Shown here: positions 23,310-32,109 of the stretch, one piece after another | Position numbering within the stretch: the stretch's first letter is position 1 | How the letters are laid out: each line of letters begins with the position of its first letter | NCBI GenBank assembly: GCA_028277685.1 | Contig: JANQFT010000525.1 | Span: forward strand, 1 to 40,865 | Source of the DNA: Phycisphaeraceae bacterium | Lineage (GTDB): Bacteria; Planctomycetota; Phycisphaerae; Phycisphaerales; Zrk34 | Direction of reading: 5' to 3' | Length of the DNA stretch: 40,865 nucleotides | The notes under the pieces: model-generated | Seen by the model: only the letters and a program-made list of their open reading frames with translations | Databases searched by the model: none | What the model was told of the DNA's origin: nothing | Program-made: the position numbers and the translations under genes

Positions 23310-24143
23310 ATGCCGCAAAGCGCGAACGACAACCCCCGGAATCTGGTGATCGATCTTGGCGTGCTGAGCGCCGAGCTGGCGCATGAATATCACGCGAAGG
23401 CGGGCGAGTATTTGTCGAGCCATCAGCTTCTCGACTTCATGACTTGCCCGTGGCTATACCGCAAGAAGCAGCTCGGTCTGATCGCGGATGACGACACACC
23501 AGCGCTGATGCTTGGTCGCGCCACCCACGTTCGCATCCTCGAAGGCCGCGATGCCTACGAGACCCAATACGCAACCGGTGGTCCCATCAATCCTCGTACC
23601 GGTAAGCCCTTTGGCTCGACCACCAAGGCCTTTGCCGAATGGGCCGAAGCCCAGGGCAAACCGGTGCTCTCCCATGACAACGCCGAACTGATCGAGCAGA
23701 TGGCCAGCGGCGTCGCGATGAACGACGAGGCAGTCGACCTTCTTCTGTACGGTCGATCCGAAGGCGTGATTCGCACGACCTACTGCGACACGCCATGCCA
23801 GGCGCGCTTCGACTGGGTTCATCCACACCGGGGCATCGTTGATCTAAAGACCACCGCTGACCTGACCTGGTTCGAGAACGAGACCAGGCGCCGGCGCTAC
23901 CTCAATCAGATCGCGTTCTACCAAGCAATCTTGGCGCAGGTGATCGACCAGTTTGTGCCGGTCCATCTCGTCGCCATCGAGAAGGTCGAGCCGTTCCGCT
24001 GCGGCGTGTGGCGCATCAGCGACCAGACGCTGGCGATCGCGCGGCAGGAGAACGAAGCGGCGATTCGGCGATTGCGTCGGGCCTGGGAAATCGACGCGTT
24101 CCCCACCGGCTACGAGGAGGTCCGCGTGTTGGATGTGACTTAG
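23310..24143 (+). CDS. RecE-like exonuclease (PDDEXK fold)
   Basis: A 277-residue nuclease of the kind annotated as putative exodeoxyribonuclease VIII / PDDEXK-like in phages. Visible motifs are YLSSHQLLDFMTCPWLYRKK near the start, LMLGRATHVRIL, the catalytic IVDLKTT (Asp-x-Lys), and the later NQIAFYQAIL (Gln-x3-Tyr). It should resect 5' ends to make 3' single strands for annealing by the next gene products. AAGGGAG lies 7 bases before the ATG at 23310. It is the first gene of the rightward recombination-replication operon. Confidence 0.82.
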   Translation: MPQSANDNPRNLVIDLGVLSAELAHEYHAKAGEYLSSHQLLDFMTCPWLYRKKQLGLIADDDTPALMLGRATHVRILEGRDAYETQYATGGPINPRTGKPFGSTTKAFAEWAEAQGKPVLSHDNAELIEQMASGVAMNDEAVDLLLYGRSEGVIRTTYCDTPCQARFDWVHPHRGIVDLKTTADLTWFENETRRRRYLNQIAFYQAILAQVIDQFVPVHLVAIEKVEPFRCGVWRISDQTLAIARQENEAAIRRLRRAWEIDAFPTGYEEVRVLDVT

Positions 24144-24154
24144 CCCATCTTCGT

Positions 24155-24234
24155 GCCCGGGCGGGTCGGCGTGCCGCAATGGCATGGATGCCTCTCACGG
24201 ACGAGGCGGCCGGACTCCCTACACCCGCCCGGGC
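24155..24234 (+). other. Structured intergenic RNA element
   Basis: GCCCGGGCGGGT (24155-24166) and ACCCGCCCGGGC (24223-24234) are a perfect 12-bp inverted repeat enclosing 56 bases. Inside it lie GGCAT-GG-ATGCC (24181-24192) or, alternatively, GCCTC/GAGGC (24190-24194 with 24203-24207). The transcript between the nuclease and the Sak4-like gene should fold into a branched structure with two alternative inner pairings. No T run follows, so an attenuator or mRNA-processing signal is more likely than a terminator. Confidence 0.55.
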
Positions 24235-24283
24235 GCATTTCAGCAGCCCCGGAATCGCTGACCAACGACTGAGGACCTCAACC

Positions 24284-24316
24284 ATGAACTCGAACGAATC
24301 AGGAGACTGCGCATGA
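24284..24316 (+). CDS. Possible 10-residue leader peptide
   Basis: MNSNESGDCA with GAGG 9 bases upstream. Its TGA overlaps the ATG of the Sak4-like gene (ATGA). Such a short frame could arise by chance, but the coupling and its place after the structured RNA fit a translated leader. Confidence 0.25.
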   Translation: MNSNESGDCA

Positions 24317-25137
24317 CACTGATGGAACGCATACATACCGGCCGACGCCACACACCGCCGAGGCTGTTGATCTACGGTACCGAAGGTATCGGCAAATCGA
24401 CTACCGCTGCCAAGGCACCGAACCCGATCTTCATCCCCACCGAGGACGGCCTCGATCAGATCGACTGCTCGAGTTTCCCGCTGGTGGGCAAGCTGGCCGA
24501 TGTCGAGTCGGCGCTGCAGCAGCTGCTGAATGAGAAGCACGACTTCGCATCGGTCGTGATCGACTCGGTCGACTGGCTCGAACGCCTGATCTGGGACGTG
24601 CTGTGCGAACAGTACGGTGTGTCGAGCATCGAAAAGGTCGATGGCGGCTACGCCAAGGGCTACACGCACGCCCTGACCCACTGGCGTAAGGTGCTCAATG
24701 ACCTCGACGACCTGCGCAGCAGGCGTGGCATGTGCGTGATCCTGCTGGCCCACGCCAAGGTCGAGAAGTTCGAAGACCCCGAACATTCGACCTATGACCG
24801 CTACTCGCCGCGCCTGCACAAGCACGCCACGGCACTGATCACCGAGTGGGCTGACGCAGTGCTATTCGCCACACGGAAGATCATCACCAAGACCGAAGAC
24901 GGCGGATTTGGCCGCGACCGCACCATCGCGGCGGGTCTGGGCAAAGACGGCGGTGAGCGCGTGCTTCGCACCGTCGGCAGCCCGGCCTGCGTAGCGAAGA
25001 ATCGCTACGACCTGCCCGCCGAACTGCCTCTCTCGTGGCCTGCGCTGATACAGGCCCTGACCACCCACACCAACACAGACGACAAGCCCAACCTGCGGCT
25101 TGTCGGTGACCAAGACACCAACAGCAAGGAGTGCTGA
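24313..25137 (+). CDS. Sak4-like RecA-family recombination ATPase (AAA_24)
   Basis: A 274-residue P-loop protein: LLIYGTEGIGKSTTAA at residues 19-34 (Walker A), ASVVIDSVDWLERL (Walker B) and CVILLAHAKVEKFEDP (sensor strand). Phage proteins of this AAA_24 type include the Sak4 single-strand annealing/recombination proteins. The context supports this, with a RecE-like nuclease before it and a DUF669 protein and RusA after it. AGGAG lies 7 bases before the ATG. It probably loads on single-stranded DNA during phage recombination or replication. Confidence 0.8.
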   Translation: MTLMERIHTGRRHTPPRLLIYGTEGIGKSTTAAKAPNPIFIPTEDGLDQIDCSSFPLVGKLADVESALQQLLNEKHDFASVVIDSVDWLERLIWDVLCEQYGVSSIEKVDGGYAKGYTHALTHWRKVLNDLDDLRSRRGMCVILLAHAKVEKFEDPEHSTYDRYSPRLHKHATALITEWADAVLFATRKIITKTEDGGFGRDRTIAAGLGKDGGERVLRTVGSPACVAKNRYDLPAELPLSWPALIQALTTHTNTDDKPNLRLVGDQDTNSKEC

Positions 25138-25139
25138 AC

Positions 25140-25598
25140 ATGGCAAACCTGAATGGATTCAACGCCAACGAAGTCGAACCCAACACATCGTTCGAACCGA
25201 TCCCGGCGGGTAAGTACCTGGCCGCCATCACCGAGTCGGAAATGAAGCCGACGAAGAACGGCAGCGGCAGCTACCTGCAACTGACGTTCACCATCCTGGA
25301 GGGCGAATACAAGAATCGCATCCTCTGGGCGCGGCTGAACCTCAACAACGCCAACGCCACGGCGGTGAAGATCGCCCGGTCGGAACTGTCGGCGATCTGC
25401 CACGCGGTTGGCGTGATGCAGCCTAAAGATAGCGTCGAGTTGCACAACATCCCGTTGCTCATCACCGTCAAGGTCAAGAAGCGCAACGACAACGATGAGC
25501 TGACCAACGAGGTCAAGGGCTACGAACCCAAGGCCGTCGCCGCCGGCCAGCCGCAGCAGGCCCCGACCAACGACAGCACACCACCGTGGAAGCGATGA
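25140..25598 (+). CDS. DUF669 family single-stranded-DNA-binding-like protein
   Basis: A 152-residue phage protein with the DUF669 pattern: FEPIPAGKYLAAITESEMKPTKNGSGSYLQLTFTILEGEYKNR, then LNLNNANATAVKIARSEL. Members accompany Sak4/Erf-type recombinases and are thought to bind single-stranded DNA. The tail ends in PPWKR after a flexible Gln/Pro-rich stretch, similar to SSB tails. AAGGAG is 8 bases before the ATG at 25140, which lies 2 bases after the Sak4-like stop. Confidence 0.82.
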   Translation: MANLNGFNANEVEPNTSFEPIPAGKYLAAITESEMKPTKNGSGSYLQLTFTILEGEYKNRILWARLNLNNANATAVKIARSELSAICHAVGVMQPKDSVELHNIPLLITVKVKKRNDNDELTNEVKGYEPKAVAAGQPQQAPTNDSTPPWKR

Positions 25599-25609
25599 GG
25601 GGAGCCACG

Positions 25610-26017
25610 ATGGAACTGATGCTGCCGTGGCCCCCGAGCGTGAACCACTACTACCGCCATGTCGGGCCTCGCACGTTGATCAGCCGTAAGGGTCGGGAGT
25701 ACCGCACCAAGGTGTGCGGCCTCCTGACCTCGGGTCGAGGCAACGGCATCCGTAAGCCGCCGACTGGCGGGCGCATCGCTCTGATGATGGACGCCTTCCC
25801 GCCCGATCGACGCCGACGCGACCTGGACAACCTTCTCAAATGCACGCAGGACTCTTTAGCACATGCTGGCGTGTTCGAGGATGACAGCCAGATCGATCTT
25901 CTGGCCGTGCGGCGATGCGAGGTGGTTCGCAACGGCACGGTCGTGATTCGAATCGCTGAGATGCCCCTGCGTCGTTGCCCGCTGTGCAGGGGGGTATTGG
26001 AGGCATCGAACAACTAA
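25610..26017 (+). CDS. rusA: RusA-like Holliday junction resolvase
   Basis: A 135-residue endonuclease. LPWPPSVNHYYRH at the N-terminus and PDRRRRDLDNLLKCTQDSLAHAGVFEDDSQI in the middle, cited as consecutive parts of one stretch, are the RusA signature with the catalytic aspartates (DLDN and DDSQI). It cuts four-way junctions made by phage recombination. An unusual feature is a C-terminal CPLC, which may bind a metal. GAGGGGAG precedes the ATG at 25610. The stop codon overlaps the next start (TAATG). Confidence 0.85.
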   Translation: MELMLPWPPSVNHYYRHVGPRTLISRKGREYRTKVCGLLTSGRGNGIRKPPTGGRIALMMDAFPPDRRRRDLDNLLKCTQDSLAHAGVFEDDSQIDLLAVRRCEVVRNGTVVIRIAEMPLRRCPLCRGVLEASNN

Positions 26018-27747
26018 TGCAATCGCTTCTGCCATCCACAGAAGCGCCGTCGGGCACTGCAATCACGCTGCGTCCGTACCAAGTCGATGCCGTCGCGGCT
26101 GTTTATGAACACCTGCGTTGTCGGGATGACAATCCCTGTGTCGTCATTCCGACGGCCGGGGGCAAGACGCCGGTAATGGCGTCGATCTGCCGAGATGCCG
26201 TTACGCAGTGGAACGGTCGCGTGCTGATCCTGGCCCATGTGAAAGAACTGCTCGAACAAGCAGTAGACAAGCTGCACACGACGGCTCCCGACCTATGGAA
26301 CCGCATCGGTGTGTATTCGGCGGGTTTGCGCAGTCGCGACACGGAACACCCGATCATCGTGGCTGGGATTCAGAGCGTATACCGCCGCGCCGCTGACCTG
26401 GATGCCTTCGATCTGATCTTGGTCGATGAAGCGCACATGCTCCCGCCCGATGGCGAGGGCATGTACCGCACGTTTCTGGCCGAGGCCAAGGTGGTCAATC
26501 CCAACGTGCGGTTGATCGGTCTGACTGCGACGCCATATCGCATGACGACCGGCATGATCTGCGGACCGGACAACCTGCTGAATCATGTGTGCTACGAAGT
26601 GGGCGTGCGCGAGTTGATCGTGCAGGGCTACCTATGTCCGCTCAAGACCAAAGCGGGTCGACGAAAGGTCGACACATCCGAGCTTCATCTGCGTGGCGGC
26701 GAATTCGTCGCGGTCGAGGTCGAAGCCTTGATGGACGACGATTCATTGGTGCACTCGGCATGCCGGGAGATCGTCGACTACACACAGGATCGACATTCAG
26801 TGTTGATCTTCAGTGCCGGTGTACAACACGCTCTGCATGTGCAGCGAGTGTTGGGCGAGATGGGTCACGAGTGCGGATTCGTATGCGGTGAAACACTGCC
26901 TTTTGAGCGAGCCGAAACACTCAGGCGATTCAAGGACGGTGACCTGAAATACCTGGTCAACGTCAACGTGCTGACTACCGGCTTCGACGCGCCCAACATC
27001 GACTGCGTGGCGCTGCTGCGTCCGACGATGTCTCCGGGCTTGTATTACCAGATGGTCGGTCGCGGCTTTCGGCTCGATCCATCCAAAGAGAACTGCCTCA
27101 TCCTGGACTTCGGCGGCAACATTCTCCGGCATGGCCCCGTCGATGCGCTACAGATCGATGATCTCGCTTCCGGGGTCGGTGAAGCGCCGGCGAAGGAATG
27201 TCCGCAGTGCCAAGCAATGATCCACGCCGCGTATGCCACCTGTCCGGAGTGCGGGCATGGGTTCCCATCGCCGCAGCGGGAGAAACACGACCAGCAGGCC
27301 TCAACAGCAGGCGTTCTCAGTGGCGAGGTCACCGAGACAGACTATGAGGTCGCTGAAACCTACTACAGCGTTCACCAAAAACGCGACGCGCCGGACGATC
27401 ACCCTCGGACGATGCGGGTCGACTATCGCTGTGGATTCAATGACTACCACAGTGAGTGGGTCTGTCCCGAACACACCGGCTACGCGCGGCAGAAATTCGA
27501 CGCATGGTGGCGCACGCGATCCAACGAGCCGTTCCCCGACACAGCGGCGGAAGCGGTCGACCTAGCCGAAGCCGGTGCATTGGCTCCGGTGCAGACGATC
27601 ACCGTGCGGTCGGTGGCCGGTGAGAAGTACGACCGCATCACCGGTTACCAACTCGGCCCAATCCCGCCGCGCCTCGATGGCGATGATGAGCACATCGATG
27701 ACGACGTGCATGAGTCGGTCTGGCCCGAAGACGACATTCCGTTTTGA
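26017..27747 (+). CDS. SF2 DEAH-box helicase with zinc ribbon
   Basis: A 576-residue superfamily 2 helicase: PTAGGKT (45-51, motif I), VDEAH (136-140, motif II), GLTATPYR (motif III), TGFDAPNIDCV and YYQMVGRGFR (motifs V and VI). It is followed by a zinc ribbon with CPQC and CPEC and a C-terminal 170-residue domain found in phage helicases of this type. It would unwind or remodel DNA during phage replication or recombination. The start at 26017 overlaps the RusA stop as TAATG; GGAGG lies 12 bases upstream. Confidence 0.88.
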   Translation: MQSLLPSTEAPSGTAITLRPYQVDAVAAVYEHLRCRDDNPCVVIPTAGGKTPVMASICRDAVTQWNGRVLILAHVKELLEQAVDKLHTTAPDLWNRIGVYSAGLRSRDTEHPIIVAGIQSVYRRAADLDAFDLILVDEAHMLPPDGEGMYRTFLAEAKVVNPNVRLIGLTATPYRMTTGMICGPDNLLNHVCYEVGVRELIVQGYLCPLKTKAGRRKVDTSELHLRGGEFVAVEVEALMDDDSLVHSACREIVDYTQDRHSVLIFSAGVQHALHVQRVLGEMGHECGFVCGETLPFERAETLRRFKDGDLKYLVNVNVLTTGFDAPNIDCVALLRPTMSPGLYYQMVGRGFRLDPSKENCLILDFGGNILRHGPVDALQIDDLASGVGEAPAKECPQCQAMIHAAYATCPECGHGFPSPQREKHDQQASTAGVLSGEVTETDYEVAETYYSVHQKRDAPDDHPRTMRVDYRCGFNDYHSEWVCPEHTGYARQKFDAWWRTRSNEPFPDTAAEAVDLAEAGALAPVQTITVRSVAGEKYDRITGYQLGPIPPRLDGDDEHIDDDVHESVWPEDDIPF

Positions 27748-27758
27748 TGGAGACGACC

Positions 27759-27998
27759 ATGTCTTGCGCATGCCTTGAAGATCCTGGCACGGTCGACCGC
27801 GTGGCTCATCTGCTCGACGTGGTGAAGCGCATTGGGATCGATGACCTGGAGCAGGTCGTCCAGCAAGCCCACGAGTGTGACATCCATCAGGTGTCCGAAC
27901 CGCCCGAGCCATTCCCGGTCACCCGGCAGGCGCTGCGGATGTTTTGGCACTTTCGCTGCAATCTCGATTTGGTGGAGGTCAGGCCGTCGCATGACTGA
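27759..27998 (+). CDS. Small hypothetical phage protein
   Basis: A 79-residue protein, mostly helical by composition, with no motif I recognise. GGAG lies 7 bases before the ATG at 27759. Its end overlaps the start of the primase gene by 8 bases, so it is translated as part of the replication operon. A possible helper of the primase-helicase. Confidence 0.6.
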   Translation: MSCACLEDPGTVDRVAHLLDVVKRIGIDDLEQVVQQAHECDIHQVSEPPEPFPVTRQALRMFWHFRCNLDLVEVRPSHD

Positions 27999-30339
27999 GT
28001 GCATGCCCATCTCGGATGCGGCGCAGGCCTACTTGGCGGCGGGTCTTTGCACGCTGCCAGCCCGGCGAACGGAGAAGCGCCCGGCGGTGGGCCGGTGGAA
28101 GCAGTATCAGAAGGGACTGCCCACCCCGGACGAGTTGTCCGCTTGGTTGACCCCCCGGAATAACCCCCGGAACCATCCCGACGCTGTCTGCATCATCTGC
28201 GGCGCGGTGTCGGACAACGTGGAGATCATCGACTTCGATGGCGGCGGTGAGCTGTTCGTTGCGTGGTGGCGGCGCATCCCGGCAGATCTGCGCGACCGGC
28301 TGGTTGTAGAACGCACGCCGTCAGGCGGTTGGCATGTGATCTATCGCTGCATCGCAGCTGTCTGCGGCAACCTGAAGCTGGCCCAGCGCCGTTCCGAGCG
28401 TGGCAACAAGATCGTCACGCTGATCGAGACCCGTGGTGAAGGCGGATTGTTCCTTTGCGCCCCGACGACCGGTTACGAAATCACCCAAGGCGACCTGTGC
28501 GACTTGCCGCGCCTGACCGAGGACGAACGCGACGTGTTGCTCCAGGCCGCGTGGGATCTGAACGAGTATGTGCCGCCGGTGGTCAATGGTCCGATGCACA
28601 ACAGCAATACCGGCCAGACAATCACATCTTCGGCCGCACGATCCACCTGTGCGTTGCATAGCGCCGACAGGCCCGGTGATGACTTCAATGTTCGTGGAGA
28701 TATGCGGGCTGTGCTCGAGCAGTCCGGATGGTCGCTGGTCCGAAATGGTGAGAACGAATGCTGGCGTCGTCCGGGCAAGACATCCGGCTGGTCGGCCACG
28801 TTGAAGGATCGTGTCTTCTATGTCTTCAGTTCGAATGCCGAACCATTCGAGCCCAACACCGCCTATTCGCCGTTCTCGGTCTATACGCTTCTCAGTCACG
28901 GCGGTGATTACGAACAGGCTGCCCGTTGTCTGCGGCTCTCTGGATTCGGGAGCGATTGTCCGATCGATGCCTGCAGTGGGGCAAACATCTCGGGCATTGT
29001 GGCGATGGCCAACGCGTATCGGCCAGAGACCGCCAACATTGCCGGGGGTGGCGATGGTTCGCCAGAGATCACCGACCCCGGACCGATCCCCGAACGCCTG
29101 TTCCATGTGCCCGGCCTGGTCGAACAGGTCATGAACTTCACGTTGGCCAATGCGCCGTATCCGAACGTCGGCTTGGCGTTCTGCGGTGCGATGGCGCTGC
29201 AGTCGTACCTGTGCGGGCGAAAGATCTGCGACAGCGGGGATCTGCGGCCCAACATCTACTTACTCGCGCTAGCGAGCTCTGGCACCGGCAAGGATTTCCC
29301 CCGCAAGGTCAACTCGCGCGTGTTGTTCGAGACGGGACATGTCAATGCCCTTGGCGACAAGTTCGCTTCCGGCGAGGGCATTCAGGACGCTCTAGCCAGG
29401 ACCAGTGTCATGTTGTTCCAGAACGACGAGATGGACGGCGTCTTGCGGCAGATCAACCTCGACCGGGAGAACAAACGCGAGAGCATCCCCAACATTCTGC
29501 TGACGCTCTACACCTCGGCCAATGACGTCTACCCAATGCGGGTCAAAGCTGGGCAGAAGGAAGCATGCCACATCGATCAGCCGCACTTGACGTTGTTCGG
29601 AACGGCCACGCCGCAGTACTTCTACGAATCGCTCAGCCAGCGGATGCTGACCAATGGATTCTTCGCCCGGTTGATCATCGTCGACATCGGCAAACGCGGC
29701 GAGGGCCAGACGCCAGGTAGCGCCCGCAACCTGCCCGAACCGGTGATCCAGATCGCCAAGTGGTGGTCCGAATTCCAACCGGGCACACGGCGGGCCAACC
29801 TGATTGAGGTTCATCCCGAACCGCGCATGGTGCCTTGCACACCCGAGGCCGCCGAAGCGATCACCGCCCTCCAGCGGCAGACCGAACACGAATACGACCA
29901 AGCCCATGTCCGCAACGATGAGGTCGCTCGCGTGGCGTGGTCGCGCACCCACGAGAACGCCAAGAAGTTGGCGCTGATCTACGCCTGCAGCGAGAACCAC
30001 GAAAATCCGACCATCACGCTGCCCGGCGTCGAATGGGCCAGCGCGTTTGCCATGCACCAGACCCGACGCCAACTGTTTCTGGCGGCGAACTACGTCGCAG
30101 AGAACCCGTTCCACAGCGAATGCCTCAAGCTCATGCGGAAGCTTCGGGAAGCGCCCAAACAGCAGCTATCGCATCAGGTGCTGCTCAAGCGGATGAAGAT
30201 GAAGACCAAGGACTTCAAGGAACTGGTCGAGACGCTCGTGCAGCGTAACGACGTGGACGCGATCCCGGTCCAGACCGGAGGACGGACGGGTCTGGTCTAC
30301 CGCCTGAACGCAGGGGTGAAGGAAGGTGAAGGAAGGTGA
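27991..30339 (+). CDS. Primase-helicase: Prim-Pol domain fused to DUF3987
   Basis: A 782-residue replication protein. Residues 1-190 are a bifunctional primase-polymerase domain: EIIDFDGG (catalytic DFD at 81-83), TPSGGWHVIYR (111-118) and IETRGEGGLFLCAPT. A middle segment (WRRPGKTSGWSATLKDRVFY, then SPFSVYTLLSHGGDYEQAARCL) is common in phage primases. The C-terminal half is a DUF3987-type ATPase with ALASSGTGKD near residue 430 and NDEMDGVLRQI as Walker B. It should prime and unwind phage DNA. The last codons lie within the GGTGAAGGAAG repeats. A start four codons later is possible. Confidence 0.87.
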   Translation: MTECMPISDAAQAYLAAGLCTLPARRTEKRPAVGRWKQYQKGLPTPDELSAWLTPRNNPRNHPDAVCIICGAVSDNVEIIDFDGGGELFVAWWRRIPADLRDRLVVERTPSGGWHVIYRCIAAVCGNLKLAQRRSERGNKIVTLIETRGEGGLFLCAPTTGYEITQGDLCDLPRLTEDERDVLLQAAWDLNEYVPPVVNGPMHNSNTGQTITSSAARSTCALHSADRPGDDFNVRGDMRAVLEQSGWSLVRNGENECWRRPGKTSGWSATLKDRVFYVFSSNAEPFEPNTAYSPFSVYTLLSHGGDYEQAARCLRLSGFGSDCPIDACSGANISGIVAMANAYRPETANIAGGGDGSPEITDPGPIPERLFHVPGLVEQVMNFTLANAPYPNVGLAFCGAMALQSYLCGRKICDSGDLRPNIYLLALASSGTGKDFPRKVNSRVLFETGHVNALGDKFASGEGIQDALARTSVMLFQNDEMDGVLRQINLDRENKRESIPNILLTLYTSANDVYPMRVKAGQKEACHIDQPHLTLFGTATPQYFYESLSQRMLTNGFFARLIIVDIGKRGEGQTPGSARNLPEPVIQIAKWWSEFQPGTRRANLIEVHPEPRMVPCTPEAAEAITALQRQTEHEYDQAHVRNDEVARVAWSRTHENAKKLALIYACSENHENPTITLPGVEWASAFAMHQTRRQLFLAANYVAENPFHSECLKLMRKLREAPKQQLSHQVLLKRMKMKTKDFKELVETLVQRNDVDAIPVQTGGRTGLVYRLNAGVKEGEGR

Positions 30340-30569
30340 GGTATGCCCGGAATCAGATCGAAAACGGCGACTTCCTTCACCATGCTTCACCCCTTTCTTC
30401 ACCGGGTGGGGGTGAAGGAAGTTTGGCCCGTAAGTATAGGAATAACAACACTCTCTCTTCTTCCTTCACCCTATCACCCATATGTGTGCGCGCGACTGCA
30501 AATCCCGTCTGCGTGCGCGTGAGGGGGTGGGGTGAAGGAAGTTGGAGAAGGAAGGCCATGGTTCCTTCC
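30315..30569. repeat. GGTGAAGGAAG direct and inverted repeats, candidate origin
   Basis: The 11-mer GGTGAAGGAAG occurs at 30315, 30325, 30411 and 30531 and inverted (CTTCCTTCACC) at 30371 and 30460. The inverted and direct copies pair as 30371/30411 and 30460/30531, giving two potential cruciforms. A further hairpin, GGAAGG with CCTTCC, lies at about 30550-30568. Between the last pair are the GC-alternating TGTGTGCGCGCGA (30483-30495) and TGCGTGCGCGTGAG. The block fills the gap between the primase-helicase and the methyltransferase and extends into the primase 3' end. It resembles an iteron-type origin or a complex operator. Confidence 0.7.
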
Positions 30570-30679
30570 CGGCGCGTGGTCAGAAGATGGCACGGGAACG
30601 CGTCGGCTGTGGACAGACAGTTTGTTGGCAACGCGCCGAATTGCCGGCGCTCAAACCCAAGGCACATGGAGGTGCTCAC

Positions 30680-32101
30680 ATGACCCCCGGAAACGCTACC
30701 AAGGACGCAACCACGACCAAGTTCGTCGTCGCGCTGTGCAAGATTGACGACATCCGCCCCTACGAACGGAACCCGCGCATCAACGACCAAGCCGTCGATG
30801 CTGTCGCGGCCAGCCTCGCCGAGTTCGGTTTCCGCCAGCCGATCGTCGTGGACGAAGACGGCGTGATCATCGTCGGCCACACCCGATGGAAGGCGGCGCA
30901 GAAGCTGGGCTTGGCGAGGGCGCCGGTCCACGTGGCCACCGACCTGACGTCTGACCAAGTCCGCGCGTACCGAATCGCAGACAACAAGACCGGGGAACTG
31001 GCCGACTGGGATCTGGAGATTCTGCCCATCGAGCTCAACGAGTTGCGCGAGGGCGGATTCGACATGGACGTCCTCGCTTTCGATGAGGAGGAACTGGGCA
31101 AGCTGCTGAGTAGCGCCGAAGGTGTAACCGAAGGACTGACCGATCCGGATTCTGTTCCCGAGCCGCCTGACGATCCAATCACCCAACACGGCGACATCTG
31201 GTTGCTAGGCAATCACCGGCTGATGTGTGGCGACAGTGGTAGCGTCGAAGATCTCGACCGTTTGCTTGACGGCGCAACCATCGACCTGGTCAACATGGAC
31301 CCGCCTTACAACGTCAAGGTCGAGCCGCGCAGCAGCACGGCTATCGCCGCCGGTCTCTCATCGTTCCAGAACAAGAATGCCCAACTGCACCATCAGGGCT
31401 TCGACCAGGCGCGTGGTGTCGCCAATCCGAAGAATGCAAAGAAGAAAATGCGAGCAAAGGACCGTCCGCTGGAGAACGATTTCGTCACCGACGAGGCATT
31501 CGACCAGATGCTGTTGGATTGGTTCGGCAATGCTTCGCGCGTGCTCAAGCCGGGCGGCTCGTTCTACATCTGGGGCGGCTACGCCAACCTCGGCAACTAC
31601 CCCGCGCCGCTCAAGAAGGCCGGTCTGTACTTCAGCCAAGGCATCGTGTGGGACAAGCAGCACCCAGTGCTTACGCGCAAGGACTTTATGGGCGCGTTCG
31701 AGATCTGCTTCTACGGTTGGAAGGAAGGCGCGGGCCACCACTTCTACGGCCCGAACAATGCGACCGACCTGTGGCACGTGAAGAAGGTCAACCCTCAGGC
31801 GATGGTTCACCTCACGGAGAAGCCAGTCGAGTTGGCGGTACGGGCGATCCAGTACTCGTCGGTGGCCGGGGAGAACGTGCTCGACCTGTTCGGCGGCAGT
31901 GGCTCGACATTGATTGGCTGCGAGCAGACCGACCGTCGCGCGTTTTTGATGGAACTTGATCAAGCTTACTGCGATGTGATCGTAGAGCGTTGGGAGAAAT
32001 TCACCGGCAAAAAGGCCGAGCGGATCAAGACGAAGGCCGTGACTGAGACAACCCCGACCGAGGCCGGGGCTGTTTCCGAGGGCGAGGAGGCAGCGGCATG
32101 A
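30680..32101 (+). CDS. ParB-domain DNA methyltransferase
   Basis: A 473-residue phage DNA modification enzyme. Residues 15-130 are a ParB/Srx-like domain (IRPYERNPRINDQAVDAVAASL, RQPIVVDEDGVIIVGHTRWKAAQ). The methyltransferase part has the catalytic DPPYN near residue 208, LKPGGSFYIWGG and VLDLFGGSGSTLIGCE (SAM binding) near residue 400, in the order of the beta-class N4/N6 enzymes. GGAGG lies 7 bases before the ATG at 30680. No restriction enzyme is adjacent, so it probably protects or marks phage DNA rather than forming a restriction-modification pair. Confidence 0.9.
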   Translation: MTPGNATKDATTTKFVVALCKIDDIRPYERNPRINDQAVDAVAASLAEFGFRQPIVVDEDGVIIVGHTRWKAAQKLGLARAPVHVATDLTSDQVRAYRIADNKTGELADWDLEILPIELNELREGGFDMDVLAFDEEELGKLLSSAEGVTEGLTDPDSVPEPPDDPITQHGDIWLLGNHRLMCGDSGSVEDLDRLLDGATIDLVNMDPPYNVKVEPRSSTAIAAGLSSFQNKNAQLHHQGFDQARGVANPKNAKKKMRAKDRPLENDFVTDEAFDQMLLDWFGNASRVLKPGGSFYIWGGYANLGNYPAPLKKAGLYFSQGIVWDKQHPVLTRKDFMGAFEICFYGWKEGAGHHFYGPNNATDLWHVKKVNPQAMVHLTEKPVELAVRAIQYSSVAGENVLDLFGGSGSTLIGCEQTDRRAFLMELDQAYCDVIVERWEKFTGKKAERIKTKAVTETTPTEAGAVSEGEEAAA

Positions 32102-32109
32102 CGTGGCGA

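Noticed and set aside
30315-30569. Repeat array as a CRISPR
   Set aside because: Repeats are 11 bases, occur in both orientations with irregular spacing, and no cas genes are present.
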